NCBI GenBank assembly: GCA_021732005.1 | Contig: JAKFVT010000061.1 | Location: 1-64,000 of the forward strand | DNA length: 64,000 nucleotides | Direction of reading: 5' to 3' | Origin: Mycobacterium sp. | GTDB taxonomy: Bacteria; Actinomycetota; Actinomycetes; Mycobacteriales; Mycobacteriaceae | Part shown: positions 41,449-49,378 of the stretch, piece after piece | Position numbering within the stretch: position 1 is the first letter of the stretch | Layout of the letters: each line of letters opens with the position of its first letter | Notes under the pieces: generated by a model | Told to the model about the DNA's origin: nothing | Databases searched by the model: none | What the model saw: the letters and a program-made list of their open reading frames with translations, nothing else | Made by a program: the position numbers and the translations under genes

Positions 41449-43017
41449 ATGGATCCGTCGCCGCCCTCACGAGCGGCCGCCGCGGGCAACCGCCGTGGCC
41501 GGCATCGAGAGCGGTCCAACACCGGGCGGCGGGCGCTGCGCATCATCACCCGAACCGTGGTCGGACTGGTCTCGGTGATCGTGGTGACGCTGACCGGGCT
41601 GGCGTACTCGCAAGCACACGGACTGCTCAGCGGGATCACGGTGTCGCAGGCGCTCGGCTCGGACGAGCCGCGGTCCAGCGGTGGCGCGATGAACATCCTG
41701 CTGATCGGGCTGGACTCCCGAAAAGACCAGGACGGAAACGAGCTCCCCGACGAGGTTCTCGACAAACTTCACGCCGGCGATTCCGACTCGGGCGGTTACA
41801 ACACCAACACCCTGATCCTGGTGCACATCAGCGCGGACGACCGCGTCGTCGCGTTCTCCATCCCGCGCGACGACTATGTAGCCGTCAGCGGCATCAAGGG
41901 CTACAGCCATATCAAGATCAAGGAAGCGTACGGACTGACCAAGGCGCAGACGGAGCAGAAGCTGGTCGACGACGGCATCGGCGACCGCAAGGAACTCGAG
42001 CGCGCGGGACGGGAGGCCGGCCGCAAAGCGACCATCCGTGCGGTCCGCAATCTCACCGGCCAGCCCATCGACTACTTCGCCGAGGTCAACCTCGCGAGCT
42101 TCTATCACCTCGCGGAGAGCCTCGGCGGTGTGGACGTCTGCCTCAACCACGCCGTGCACGACGACTACTCCGGCGCCAATTTCCCGGCCGGCCCACAGCG
42201 ACTCAATGCCGAGCAGGCGCTGGCGTTCGTGCGGCAGCGGCACGGGCTGGAAAACGGTGATCTCGACCGCACCCATCGCCAGCAGGCCTTCCTCCTGTCG
42301 GTCTCGCGCGAGCTGCAGCAGTCGGGTTCGTTCACCGATCTGGACAAGTTCAAGCGCCTGATGGACGTCGCCCGCCAGGACATCGTGTTGTCGCAGGGAT
42401 GGGGCGAGGATCAGTTCCGCAGAATGGCCGCGCTGGCCGGCGGCGACGTCGAGTTCCGAACTCTGCCGGTGGTGCGATACGACAACATCAACGGCCAGGA
42501 CGTCAACATCGTCGACCCGGCGAAGATCCGCGCCGAGATCGCCAGGGCCATCGGCGGCGACTCTGCGTCGGTGACCACTACCGCTGTGCCACAACCAGTT
42601 CCGCCGCCGAATCCGCACACCGTCGTCAGCATCATCAACGCGAGCGACACCTCGGGGTTGGCCTCGCAGGCGGCAAGCCTGCTGGGCAAGCACGAGTTCA
42701 CGATCAGCGAGGTCCGTGACCGCGAGTCAGGTGAGCCGATCGATACGGTGATCACCTACGGCGCCGGGGCACAGACCGATGCCCAGTCGGTGGCCACGCT
42801 GCTCGGTGTCGACAACGCCCCGCAGGCCACCGGCTCGGTGGCCGCCGACCACATCCGGGTGGTTCTCGGCCAGGGCTACGACCTTCCGCTTGAGCAGCCG
42901 CAGACCGAGGACAGCGTCGCGACCTCGACGACCCACAGCTGGTCGGAGATGACGATCACGCCCACTCCGGACCAGGGCGCCCCGATCGACGGTGGCAAGG
43001 TGCCCTGTGTCAATTGA
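41449..43017 (+). CDS. LytR-CpsA-Psr family protein (Rv3484/CpsA2-like)
   Basis: The 522-residue protein has a basic cytoplasmic N-terminus, one membrane helix (about 34-53), an LCP domain (about 78-365) with the polyprenyl-pyrophosphate-binding residues in NILLIGLDSRKD, FSIPRDDYV and FVRQRHGLENGDLDRTHRQQ (around 260-280), and a C-terminal LytR_C domain (about 382-470, VVSIINASDTSGLASQAASLL). LCP enzymes attach arabinogalactan to peptidoglycan in mycobacteria. The assignment to the Rv3484 branch rests on the downstream order (SDR, otsA). Its stop lies in the first unit of a tandem repeat. Confidence 0.88.
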   Translation: MDPSPPSRAAAAGNRRGRHRERSNTGRRALRIITRTVVGLVSVIVVTLTGLAYSQAHGLLSGITVSQALGSDEPRSSGGAMNILLIGLDSRKDQDGNELPDEVLDKLHAGDSDSGGYNTNTLILVHISADDRVVAFSIPRDDYVAVSGIKGYSHIKIKEAYGLTKAQTEQKLVDDGIGDRKELERAGREAGRKATIRAVRNLTGQPIDYFAEVNLASFYHLAESLGGVDVCLNHAVHDDYSGANFPAGPQRLNAEQALAFVRQRHGLENGDLDRTHRQQAFLLSVSRELQQSGSFTDLDKFKRLMDVARQDIVLSQGWGEDQFRRMAALAGGDVEFRTLPVVRYDNINGQDVNIVDPAKIRAEIARAIGGDSASVTTTAVPQPVPPPNPHTVVSIINASDTSGLASQAASLLGKHEFTISEVRDRESGEPIDTVITYGAGAQTDAQSVATLLGVDNAPQATGSVAADHIRVVLGQGYDLPLEQPQTEDSVATSTTHSWSEMTITPTPDQGAPIDGGKVPCVN

Positions 43018-43058
43018 GGCTGGTGCCGCGTCAATTGAGGCTGGTGCCGCATCAACTA
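43009..43058 (+). repeat. 21-bp tandem repeat, two copies plus a partial third
   Basis: GTCAATTGAGGCTGGTGCCG plus C occurs exactly twice (43009-43029 and 43030-43050), followed by ATCAACTA, a partial degenerate copy. The first copy contains the LCP stop codon (TGA at 43015-43017). The array ends about 12 bases before the dehydrogenase ATG. Confidence 0.85.
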
Positions 43059-43069
43059 GCTTGGGTGTC

Positions 43070-43960
43070 ATGCGCATCGGAGTCATCGGGCTGGGCAACA
43101 TGGGCGCGGGCATGGCCGCGAATCTGATCAAGGCCGGTCACGACGTGACCGTGTACAACCGATCCCGGGCGAAGGTGGACGAGTTGGCGGCGGTCGGGGC
43201 CCGGCCCGCCGACAGCGTGTCCGACGCGTGCCGGGGTGAGGTCGTACTGACGATGCTCGCCAATGACGACGCGGTGACGTCGGTGACGTTCGGCGACGGC
43301 GGCATCATCGACTCGGCCGGACCGGGCACCGTCCACATCTCCTCCAGCACGATCAGCGTCGCTCTGTCGAAACGCCTCGCTGACGCGCACGCCGCCGCCG
43401 GCCAGAAGTTCGTGTCAGCGCCCGTCTTCGGCCGTCCGGAGGCCGCCGCGGCCGCGGCCCTGTTCGTCATCACCGCAGGCCCATCCGAGACCGTGACCGC
43501 GGTGACGCCCGTCTTCGACGCGATCGGCCAGCGCACCTTCGTGGTATCGGAGGATCCGTCGGCCGCCAACCTGGTGAAGCTGAGCGGCAATTTCCTGATC
43601 GGCTCGGTGATCGAGTCCCTCGGCGAGGCAATGGCACTGGTGGACCGAGGCGGGGTCGACAAGCATCAGTATCTGGACATCCTGACGTCGACGTTGTTCT
43701 CGGCGCCGGTGTACAAGACCTACGGCGGGCTCATCGCCAGCGAGCAGTTCGAGCCGGCCGGATTCGCTGCACCGTTGGGGCACAAGGACATTGGATTGGT
43801 CCTGGCCGCCGCCGAGGAGCTACGGGTGCCGTTGCCGATCGCCAGCCTGCTGCGCGACCGGTTCCTGCGCCTGCTTGCCGCCGGTGGCGAGCACCTGGAT
43901 TGGTCTGCGGTCGGCAGTCTTGCGGCTCGCGACGCGGCAGCCTCAGACCACTCCGCGTAG
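43070..43960 (+). CDS. Beta-hydroxyacid dehydrogenase family oxidoreductase
   Basis: The 296-residue protein begins MRIGVIGLGNMGAGMAANLI with the GLGNMG dinucleotide motif. It has the substrate segment SAPVFGRPEAA (about 120) and the catalytic lysine in NLVKLSGNFLIG (about 168). It belongs to the 3-hydroxyisobutyrate/6-phosphogluconate-type group, or to the related imine reductases, which share this layout. Substrate unknown. The start was chosen at the ATG after the tandem repeat; the same frame stays open through the repeat. The 3' end overlaps the convergent SDR by 18 bases. Confidence 0.85.
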   Translation: MRIGVIGLGNMGAGMAANLIKAGHDVTVYNRSRAKVDELAAVGARPADSVSDACRGEVVLTMLANDDAVTSVTFGDGGIIDSAGPGTVHISSSTISVALSKRLADAHAAAGQKFVSAPVFGRPEAAAAAALFVITAGPSETVTAVTPVFDAIGQRTFVVSEDPSAANLVKLSGNFLIGSVIESLGEAMALVDRGGVDKHQYLDILTSTLFSAPVYKTYGGLIASEQFEPAGFAAPLGHKDIGLVLAAAEELRVPLPIASLLRDRFLRLLAAGGEHLDWSAVGSLAARDAAASDHSA

Positions 43961-44773
43961 CCCATCGGCGCCGAAGGCGGGCTCGAGCATCGCCGAGTAG
44001 TCCGGCCCGCGGCGCAGGTTCTGGCCGCCGTCGACGCCGATGATCTGTCCGGTGATCCACTGGGCGGCATCGCTGAGCAGGAACAGTGCCGCGTTCGCGA
44101 CGTCGGAGACCTCACCGGGGCGCGGCAACGGCGTGCATTCGGCGTAGTCCCCGCTGATCTCGGGTGAGTCGAGAACCATCTGCACCAGCTCGGTCCGGAT
44201 CAGGCCGGGCCGGATGCCGTTGACGCGCACCCAGGACGCCCCGAGTTCGTCGGCGGCCAGCTGGATCAGATGGTCCAAACCCGACTTGGTGACGCCGTAC
44301 GGCCCGAACCACCGATGGGTGTTGCTGGACGCGATCGACGAGATGCCGACGAAGGATCCGCCGCCGCCGCGCACCATCTGCCGGGCCGAATGCTTGAGCA
44401 CGTACATCGAACCGTTGATGTTGAGGTCGACCGTGGCGCGCCAGCCTTCGGAGTCCATCTGGGTGATGGGGCCGATGGTCTGCGACCCGCCGGCGCAGTG
44501 CACCACGCCGTGCAGTCGGCCGTTCCAGGCCGTGGCGGCATCCACCACCGCGGCGATCTGGTCCTCGTCGGTGACGTCGGCGGGCTCGTAGCGGACGTTG
44601 CCGTTCGGCGCGGCGGCATTGATCTCGTCGGCGGTGGCGGCCAGCCGGTCGGCACCGCGGCCAACGATCATGACGTTGGCGCCGGCCTTGGCCAGCCCTT
44701 CCGCCACACCCTTGCCGATACCGCTGCCACCACCGGTGACCAGGTACGTCCGATCCTCGAACGAGAGCTGCAC
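43943..44773 (-). CDS. Short-chain dehydrogenase under a KstR box (Rv3485c-like)
   Basis: The 276-residue SDR has TGGGSGIG near residue 14, HCAGG in place of NNAG, the serine in VGISSIASS and YGVTK (about 158), ending ITGQIIGVDGGQNL plus an extra tail of about 22 residues. It starts with GTG preceded by GAGGAG. A consensus KstR box 20 bases upstream suggests control by cholesterol-pathway intermediates, so an oxidised steroid or side-chain hydroxyacyl-CoA is a reasonable substrate guess. Its order next to the LCP gene matches Rv3484-Rv3485c. Confidence 0.85.
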   Translation of the reverse strand: MQLSFEDRTYLVTGGGSGIGKGVAEGLAKAGANVMIVGRGADRLAATADEINAAAPNGNVRYEPADVTDEDQIAAVVDAATAWNGRLHGVVHCAGGSQTIGPITQMDSEGWRATVDLNINGSMYVLKHSARQMVRGGGGSFVGISSIASSNTHRWFGPYGVTKSGLDHLIQLAADELGASWVRVNGIRPGLIRTELVQMVLDSPEISGDYAECTPLPRPGEVSDVANAALFLLSDAAQWITGQIIGVDGGQNLRRGPDYSAMLEPAFGADGLRGVV

Positions 44774-44793
44774 GCCGACTCCTCACACAAAAC

Positions 44794-44807
44794 TGAAACA
44801 GGTTCTA
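44794..44807 (-). promoter_or_regulatory. KstR box upstream of the SDR
   Basis: On the minus strand TAGAACCTGTTTCA fits TnnAACnnGTTnnA. It overlaps a second symmetrical element, GGTTCTA-CGTA-TAGAACC (44801-44818), so two TAGAACC half-sites face each other. It lies 20 bases upstream of the GTG start. Confidence 0.75.
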
Positions 44808-44818
44808 CGTATAGAACC

Positions 44819-45184
44819 ACGACGGCACGCCGTGGCAAAGGGGCCGTCCCACCACCGCCCCCAGCGAACATCCGAACGCGGGCTGTCCAGCCTTCCGCGG
44901 GACGCGACAAGCCGGGGGAAATCCACAGGCAATACACGCCGGAGAACTAATTGAGGTCCGTTCCCCGGCCTCCCGATATTCCGGCGCTCGCATTTTCGTC
45001 GACCGCCGTTGTGCGCCGTGATCAGCGCTGGAGCTGGAACGGAATTTATCGGCTCAGTATATTGACCCCGGTGTAACAGCCTGGCTTCGGCTATCGATAA
45101 AACGGCCGAACAACTGCGGGACCCTGATGGCAGCCATACACTGCCACACACGGTCACTCAGCAAACCGAGCAGAAGGCACAATC
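44819..45184. other. Intergenic stretch before the secreted-protein cluster
   Basis: These 366 bases lie between the KstR-controlled SDR and the first small secreted protein. I see no conserved ORF on either strand, no RNA-like fold and no clear terminator. TTGACC at 45062-45067 could be part of a promoter for the plus-strand cluster, but no well-spaced -10 element follows. Confidence 0.4.
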
Positions 45185-45493
45185 ATGGCTAACTTGAAGA
45201 ATGCGACACGGCGCCTGGCCCTCGCAGGCGGCTTCGCGCTCGCGGTGACGGCAGCCCCCGCGCTGGCCGTCGTCGCCGTTCCGTCCATCACACCGCTGGC
45301 CGCGTGTCCCGCCGGCCAGGCCGTGAATCCGGCGACCGGCGGATGTGAGGTCCAACCGAACGCCGGTCCGCAGGGCGGCCTGCCCGAGGTCCAGGGCATC
45401 CCTTGCACAGGCGCAAACACCGGTCAGTGCATAGGATTGCAGCAAGAGCAGCAGGCTCCTGTGGTTCAACCCCGCTCGACCGTCAGTCCGTAA
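45185..45493 (+). CDS. Small secreted protein, paralogue 1
   Basis: The 102-residue protein has a signal peptide (MANLKNATRRLALAGGFALA, cleavage near ALA-VV or LAA). The mature part is short, with two CxnC pairs: CPAGQAVNPATGGC and IPCTGANTGQC, ending VVQPRSTVSP. The block PEVQGIPCTGANTGQCIGLQ is nearly identical to one in the next gene and related to one in the third. No enzyme motif is present. It is first in a three-gene run on the plus strand and is probably a cell-surface or culture-filtrate protein of unknown role. Confidence 0.75.
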   Translation: MANLKNATRRLALAGGFALAVTAAPALAVVAVPSITPLAACPAGQAVNPATGGCEVQPNAGPQGGLPEVQGIPCTGANTGQCIGLQQEQQAPVVQPRSTVSP

Positions 45494-45545
45494 AAACGGA
45501 GGGCCGACTTCGGAACTCCGTCAACTTCTCAAGAAAGCGTGAAGT

Positions 45546-45932
45546 ATGGCGATTTCCTCCTCAGTCGGCCGCCGCATCCTCCTCGCCGGCGGGTTCAGCC
45601 TCACCATCGCGGCTGCGCCCGCCGTTGCGTTCCTCGCTGCGCCGTCGGGCGCTCCGATGGGTCCGGTGATGGCATGCCCCGCCGGCGAGTCCGAGGATCT
45701 CTACACCGATCAGTGCATTCCGGAGTTGGTGCCCAACCAGCCGGGCGGCAATTACCCCACGACGTCCAGCGGCGGCGGTAACGTCACGTACTCGACGCCG
45801 GGCGATTCCAGCAGCCTCCCCGAGGTTCAGGGGATCCCGTGCACCGGCGCCAACACCGGCCAATGCATCGGTCTGCAGGAGAACCAGGTTCCGGCCGTGT
45901 CTCCGCACTCGAGCATTTCGTCCAGCCCCTAA
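45546..45932 (+). CDS. Small secreted protein, paralogue 2
   Basis: The 128-residue protein has a signal peptide (MAISSSVGRRILLAGGFSLT, then IAAAPAVAFLA), a first cysteine pair CPAGESEDLYTDQC, a Gly/Ser/Thr-rich linker, and the shared block LPEVQGIPCTGANTGQCIGL before the tail ending SSISSSP. It is a clear paralogue of the preceding gene with a longer linker, and starts 52 bases after it. Function unknown. Confidence 0.77.
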   Translation: MAISSSVGRRILLAGGFSLTIAAAPAVAFLAAPSGAPMGPVMACPAGESEDLYTDQCIPELVPNQPGGNYPTTSSGGGNVTYSTPGDSSSLPEVQGIPCTGANTGQCIGLQENQVPAVSPHSSISSSP

Positions 45933-45960
45933 TCAGGGAGCAGATTCAGAGAGGGCAACG

Positions 45961-46404
45961 ATGCCGATCCGTTTCACCTGGGTGACAAAGCTGCTCACCG
46001 CGGGCGTGTTCACGGTCGCGGTGGCCACAGCTCCACTGGCGCACGCCGAGGGCGAGGGTGGGATTCCCGGGCCGCAGCCGGTGCCGGTGCCCCAGCCGGT
46101 GGATACCCAGCCGGGCGGGTCGGCGGGTTGCCAATCGGGTGAGTCGCTGGACCCGTCGACCGGGAACTGCACGCCCACCATGACCCCGGTGGCCACCACC
46201 AACGGCGATCAGGCGTTCGACGATCTCCAGCCGCGGACCACCCAGGACGTGACGTCCACCTACGACACCGGCGTCGGCGCCGACCTCGTTCCCAACATCA
46301 ACGGCACCCCGTGCACCGGCTACTGGGAGTCGGCCGCGTGTTACGAGACCAGCCAGGACGAAGTAGCAGTCCAGCCGAAGTCGACCATTTCCTCGAGCCC
46401 GTAG
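45961..46404 (+). CDS. Small secreted protein, paralogue 3
   Basis: The 147-residue protein has a signal peptide (MPIRFTWVTKLLTAGVFTVA, cleavage after AHA), a proline-rich stretch PQPVPVPQPVDTQPGG, the first cysteine pair CQSGESLDPSTGNC, and a diverged C-terminal block NINGTPCTGYWESAACYETS ending PKSTISSSP. Cysteine spacing and both ends match paralogues 1 and 2, so it is an older duplicate. It follows paralogue 2 by 28 bases, probably in one operon. Confidence 0.75.
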   Translation: MPIRFTWVTKLLTAGVFTVAVATAPLAHAEGEGGIPGPQPVPVPQPVDTQPGGSAGCQSGESLDPSTGNCTPTMTPVATTNGDQAFDDLQPRTTQDVTSTYDTGVGADLVPNINGTPCTGYWESAACYETSQDEVAVQPKSTISSSP

Positions 46405-46435
46405 CGGCTCAAAGCCTCTTCGCTAAGGTTGAGCA

Positions 46436-46600
46436 ATGCCTGCAAAAACAAATCCCACGGATATCGACGATGTCGAGCCGCTGGCCGACAGCACGGCGCG
46501 CCAAGCCCGTCGCGTCGTCGCGGCCTACGCGACTGACGCCGACGAGTGCCGGGTCTTCCTGTCGATGCTCGGCATTGGGCCCTCAAAGCTCGAGGTGTAA
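46436..46600 (+). CDS. Small conserved-type ORF immediately upstream of otsA
   Basis: The 54-codon frame reads MPAKTNPTDIDDVEPLADST then ARQARRVVAAYATDADECRV and FLSMLGIGPSKLEV, ending with TAA 3 bases before the otsA GTG. An AAGGTTGAGC stretch precedes the ATG. The even amino-acid composition, high third-position GC and tight spacing support a real gene. It corresponds by position to Rv3489. Predicted to be one or two helices; function unknown, but coupling to trehalose synthesis is likely. Confidence 0.65.
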   Translation: MPAKTNPTDIDDVEPLADSTARQARRVVAAYATDADECRVFLSMLGIGPSKLEV

Positions 46601-46603
46601 CCG

Positions 46604-48064
46604 GTGTCCGGGGGCAAGAACGCCGCCCGCTCCGGAGATTCTGATTTCGTGGTGGTCGCCAACCGGCTGCCGATCGACATGGAGCGGCTGCCCGACGGCA
46701 GCGTGACGTGGAAGCGCAGCCCGGGCGGTCTGGTCACCGCGCTGGAGCCGTTGCTGCGGCGTCAGCGCGGCGCGTGGATCGGCTGGCCGGGCATCGTCGA
46801 CGGGCCCGAGGAGCCCATCGTTGAGGACGACATGCAGCTCGTGCCGGTGCGCCTGTCCGCCGAGGATGTCGCCGAGTACTACGAGGGCTTCTCCAACGCC
46901 ACCCTGTGGCCGCTGTATCACGATGTGATCGTCAAGCCGATCTACCACCGGGAGTGGTGGGATCGCTATGTCGAGGTCAACCGGCGCTTCGCCGAAGCCA
47001 CATCGCGCGCCGCCGCCGAAGGCGCCACGGTGTGGGTGCAGGACTATCAGCTTCAGCTGGTGCCCAAGATGCTGCGGACGCTGCGCCCCGATTTGACCAT
47101 CGGGTTCTTCCTGCACATTCCGTTCCCGCCAGTGGAACTGTTCATGCAGATGCCCTGGCGCACCGAGATCATCGAAGGTCTGCTGGGCGCCGACCTCGTC
47201 GGTTTCCATCTTCCCGGTGGCGCCCAGAACTTCCTGTTCCTGTCGCGAAGGCTGGTCGGCGCCAACACCTCTCGCGCATCGGTTGGCGTGCGGTCCCGAT
47301 TCGGCGAAGTGCAGTTGGGCTTCCGCACGGTCAAGGTCGGCGCCTTTCCCATCTCGATCGACTCCGCCGAGCTGGACAGCAAGGCGCGCAACCGCGACGT
47401 TCGTAAACGGGCAAAGGAACTTCGCGCCGAACTCGGCAATCCACGCAAGATCCTGCTCGGTGTGGATCGGCTGGACTACACCAAGGGCATCGATGTCCGG
47501 CTCAGAGCGTTTTCGGAATTGCTCGCCGAGGGACGCGCGAAGCGGGACGACACAGTCCTCGTGCAGCTCGCCACCCCCAGCCGTGAGCGGGTGGAGAGTT
47601 ATCGGGTGCTGCGCAACGAGATCGAGCAGCAGGTCGGCCACATCAACGGCGAATACGGTGAAGTCGGCCATCCGGTCGTGCACTACATCCACCGGCCGGT
47701 ACCGCGCGAGGAATTGATCGCGTTCTTCGTGGCGTCGGACGTCATGTTGGTGACGCCGCTGCGCGACGGCATGAACTTGGTCGCCAAGGAGTACGTCGCC
47801 TGCCGCAGTGATCTCGGCGGCGCGCTGGTCCTCAGTGAATTCACCGGCGCCGCAGCGGAACTCCGCCAGGCTTACCTGACCAACCCGCACGACCTCGAGG
47901 GCGTCAAGGACACCATCGAAGCCGCGCTCAACCAGACTGCCGAGGAGGGCCGGCGGCGGATGCGGGCGCTTCGACGGCAGGTGCTGGCCCACGACGTCGA
48001 TCGCTGGGCGCGGTCCTTCCTCGACGCGCTGGCCGGCAAGCCCGTCACCGGCGAGGCTGAATAG
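46604..48064 (+). CDS. otsA: Trehalose-6-phosphate synthase OtsA
   Basis: The 486-residue GT20 enzyme has the family landmarks: VVVANRLPI, the GGLVTAL donor loop, WPLYHD, WVQDYQLQLVPKMLR (about 146), FFLHIPFPP, DLVGFHLPGGAQNFL and GVDRLDYTKGI (about 286), with DGMNLVAKEY near residue 388. It makes trehalose-6-phosphate from UDP/ADP-glucose and glucose-6-phosphate. It starts with GTG 3 bases after the small ORF. otsB is not adjacent, as in M. tuberculosis. Confidence 0.95.
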   Translation: MSGGKNAARSGDSDFVVVANRLPIDMERLPDGSVTWKRSPGGLVTALEPLLRRQRGAWIGWPGIVDGPEEPIVEDDMQLVPVRLSAEDVAEYYEGFSNATLWPLYHDVIVKPIYHREWWDRYVEVNRRFAEATSRAAAEGATVWVQDYQLQLVPKMLRTLRPDLTIGFFLHIPFPPVELFMQMPWRTEIIEGLLGADLVGFHLPGGAQNFLFLSRRLVGANTSRASVGVRSRFGEVQLGFRTVKVGAFPISIDSAELDSKARNRDVRKRAKELRAELGNPRKILLGVDRLDYTKGIDVRLRAFSELLAEGRAKRDDTVLVQLATPSRERVESYRVLRNEIEQQVGHINGEYGEVGHPVVHYIHRPVPREELIAFFVASDVMLVTPLRDGMNLVAKEYVACRSDLGGALVLSEFTGAAAELRQAYLTNPHDLEGVKDTIEAALNQTAEEGRRRMRALRRQVLAHDVDRWARSFLDALAGKPVTGEAE

Positions 48065-48077
48065 CCCCTCAGGCCGA

Positions 48078-48998
48078 TCAGTCGCGCAACAGGCCCATCA
48101 CGCCGAAGGTGCGCTCCGGGTCGCGGTCAGCAAAGTAGGCCCCCATGGCGGTGCCCAGCGTCGTTGGATCCCAGGCGGCGCCGTCGGCATCGAACTGATG
48201 CTCGGTGGTCGGTGCGGCCACCAAGGCGACCGATGGCCCGTAGACGACGAACACCTGCCCGTTGACCTTGTCCGAGGCCGGCGAGGCCAAAAAGCGCACG
48301 AGTGTCACCACATGTTCGGGCGACAGTGGATCGACCTCGCCCTCGGCGAGATCGGGAGCATCGCCGAACACGTCGGCGGTCATCGCGGTACGCGCCCGAG
48401 GGGCGATCGCGTTGGCCCGCACACCGTAACGCCCGAGTGCGCGGGACGCCGTCAGCGTCAGCGCCGTGATGCCCGCCTTGGCGGCACCGTAGTTGGCCTG
48501 GCCGATCGGTCCCGACAACCCGGCTTCCGACGTGGTGTTGATGATCCGGCCGTAGACCGATCCACCGTTATCCTTGGCCTGATTGCGCCAGTACGTCGCG
48601 GCGTTGCGGGTCAGCAGGAAGTGTCCGCGCAGGTGCACCGCAATGACCGCGTCCCAGTCCTCGTCGGACATGTTGAACAGCATGCGGTCCCGGGTGATGC
48701 CGGCGTTGTTCACGACGATGCTCAGCCCACCGAGTGAATCGGCGCAGGACACCAACTCATCGGCCGTCGAGCGCTGGCTGATGTCGCCGGCCAACGCGAC
48801 GCCCTTGGAGCCGGCAGAACTGATCTCATCCAGCACGTCGGAGGAATCGAGGGCCTTGGCCATGTCATTGACGACGACCGTTGCGCCGGAGCGGGCCAAC
48901 CCGATGGCCTCGGCGCGGCCGAGGCCCGAGGCGGCACCCGTCACCACGGCGACGCGTCCGGTCAGATCGGTAGCGTCGCCGGTCACTTCTGCAGTCAA
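48078..48998 (-). CDS. hsd4A: Steroid side-chain hydroxyacyl-CoA/17-beta-hydroxysteroid dehydrogenase (Hsd4A, Rv3502c-like)
   Basis: The 306-residue SDR has TGAASGLG (about 20), NNAGITRDRM, the serine in INTTSEAG and YGAAK (about 170), plus a C-terminal extension (AAPTTEHQFDADGAAWDPTT) typical of the hydroxyacyl-CoA branch related to peroxisomal multifunctional enzyme 2. Hsd4A in sterol-degrading mycobacteria oxidises the 22-hydroxy side-chain CoA ester and 17-beta-hydroxysteroids. It starts with TTG (GTG at 48986 is an alternative) with GAGG upstream, directly after fdxD, and shares that gene's KstR-controlled promoter. Confidence 0.88.
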   Translation of the reverse strand: MTAEVTGDATDLTGRVAVVTGAASGLGRAEAIGLARSGATVVVNDMAKALDSSDVLDEISSAGSKGVALAGDISQRSTADELVSCADSLGGLSIVVNNAGITRDRMLFNMSDEDWDAVIAVHLRGHFLLTRNAATYWRNQAKDNGGSVYGRIINTTSEAGLSGPIGQANYGAAKAGITALTLTASRALGRYGVRANAIAPRARTAMTADVFGDAPDLAEGEVDPLSPEHVVTLVRFLASPASDKVNGQVFVVYGPSVALVAAPTTEHQFDADGAAWDPTTLGTAMGAYFADRDPERTFGVMGLLRD

Positions 48999-49011
48999 CT
49001 TACTAATACCT

Positions 49012-49203
49012 CTAGTCTTTGCGGGTCAGTGCTGCGCGAGGGCATTCGGCGATGGACTGCTCGGCCAGCGCCTCCTGGTCGGCGGGGATCGGATCCTTGG
49101 TCACCATCACGTAGTCCTCGTCGTCCAGTTCGAACAGGTCCGGCGCGATTCCCACACAGACAGCGTTACCTTCACAACGATCGCGGTCGACTTCGACTCG
49201 CAT
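49012..49203 (-). CDS. fdxD: 3Fe-4S ferredoxin FdxD (Rv3503c-like)
   Basis: The 63-residue protein has CEGNAVC (C-x5-C, residues 10 and 16) and CP near residue 55, with asparagine-alanine where a fourth ligand would be, so a [3Fe-4S] cluster is expected. It probably serves a cytochrome P450 such as CYP142 or CYP125 in sterol oxidation. The ATG at 49201-49203 has AAGGAGG upstream. It is divergent from fadE26 and a consensus KstR box lies between them. Confidence 0.9.
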   Translation of the reverse strand: MRVEVDRDRCEGNAVCVGIAPDLFELDDEDYVMVTKDPIPADQEALAEQSIAECPRAALTRKD

Positions 49204-49307
49204 GACAACCTCCTTGGCTGACAGACCCCGACGGCCGGGCGTTCGCAGCACCACGATACGACCAGATCGATCCATGTCCCGGCCTAATGGGCGCTGGACC
49301 ACAAGAC

Positions 49308-49321
49308 TAGAACGTGTTACA
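49308..49321 (+). promoter_or_regulatory. KstR box between fdxD and fadE26
   Basis: TAGAACGTGTTACA fits TnnAACnnGTTnnA and is identical to the site at 57678-57691. It lies 57 bases upstream of fadE26 and 104 bases upstream of fdxD, placing both units under the cholesterol repressor. Confidence 0.85.
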
Positions 49322-49378
49322 ACCAGGAGTGTCGGCGGGTCGTCGACAGCAAGCAACTTTCAGCGAAGGATCGAGTCG

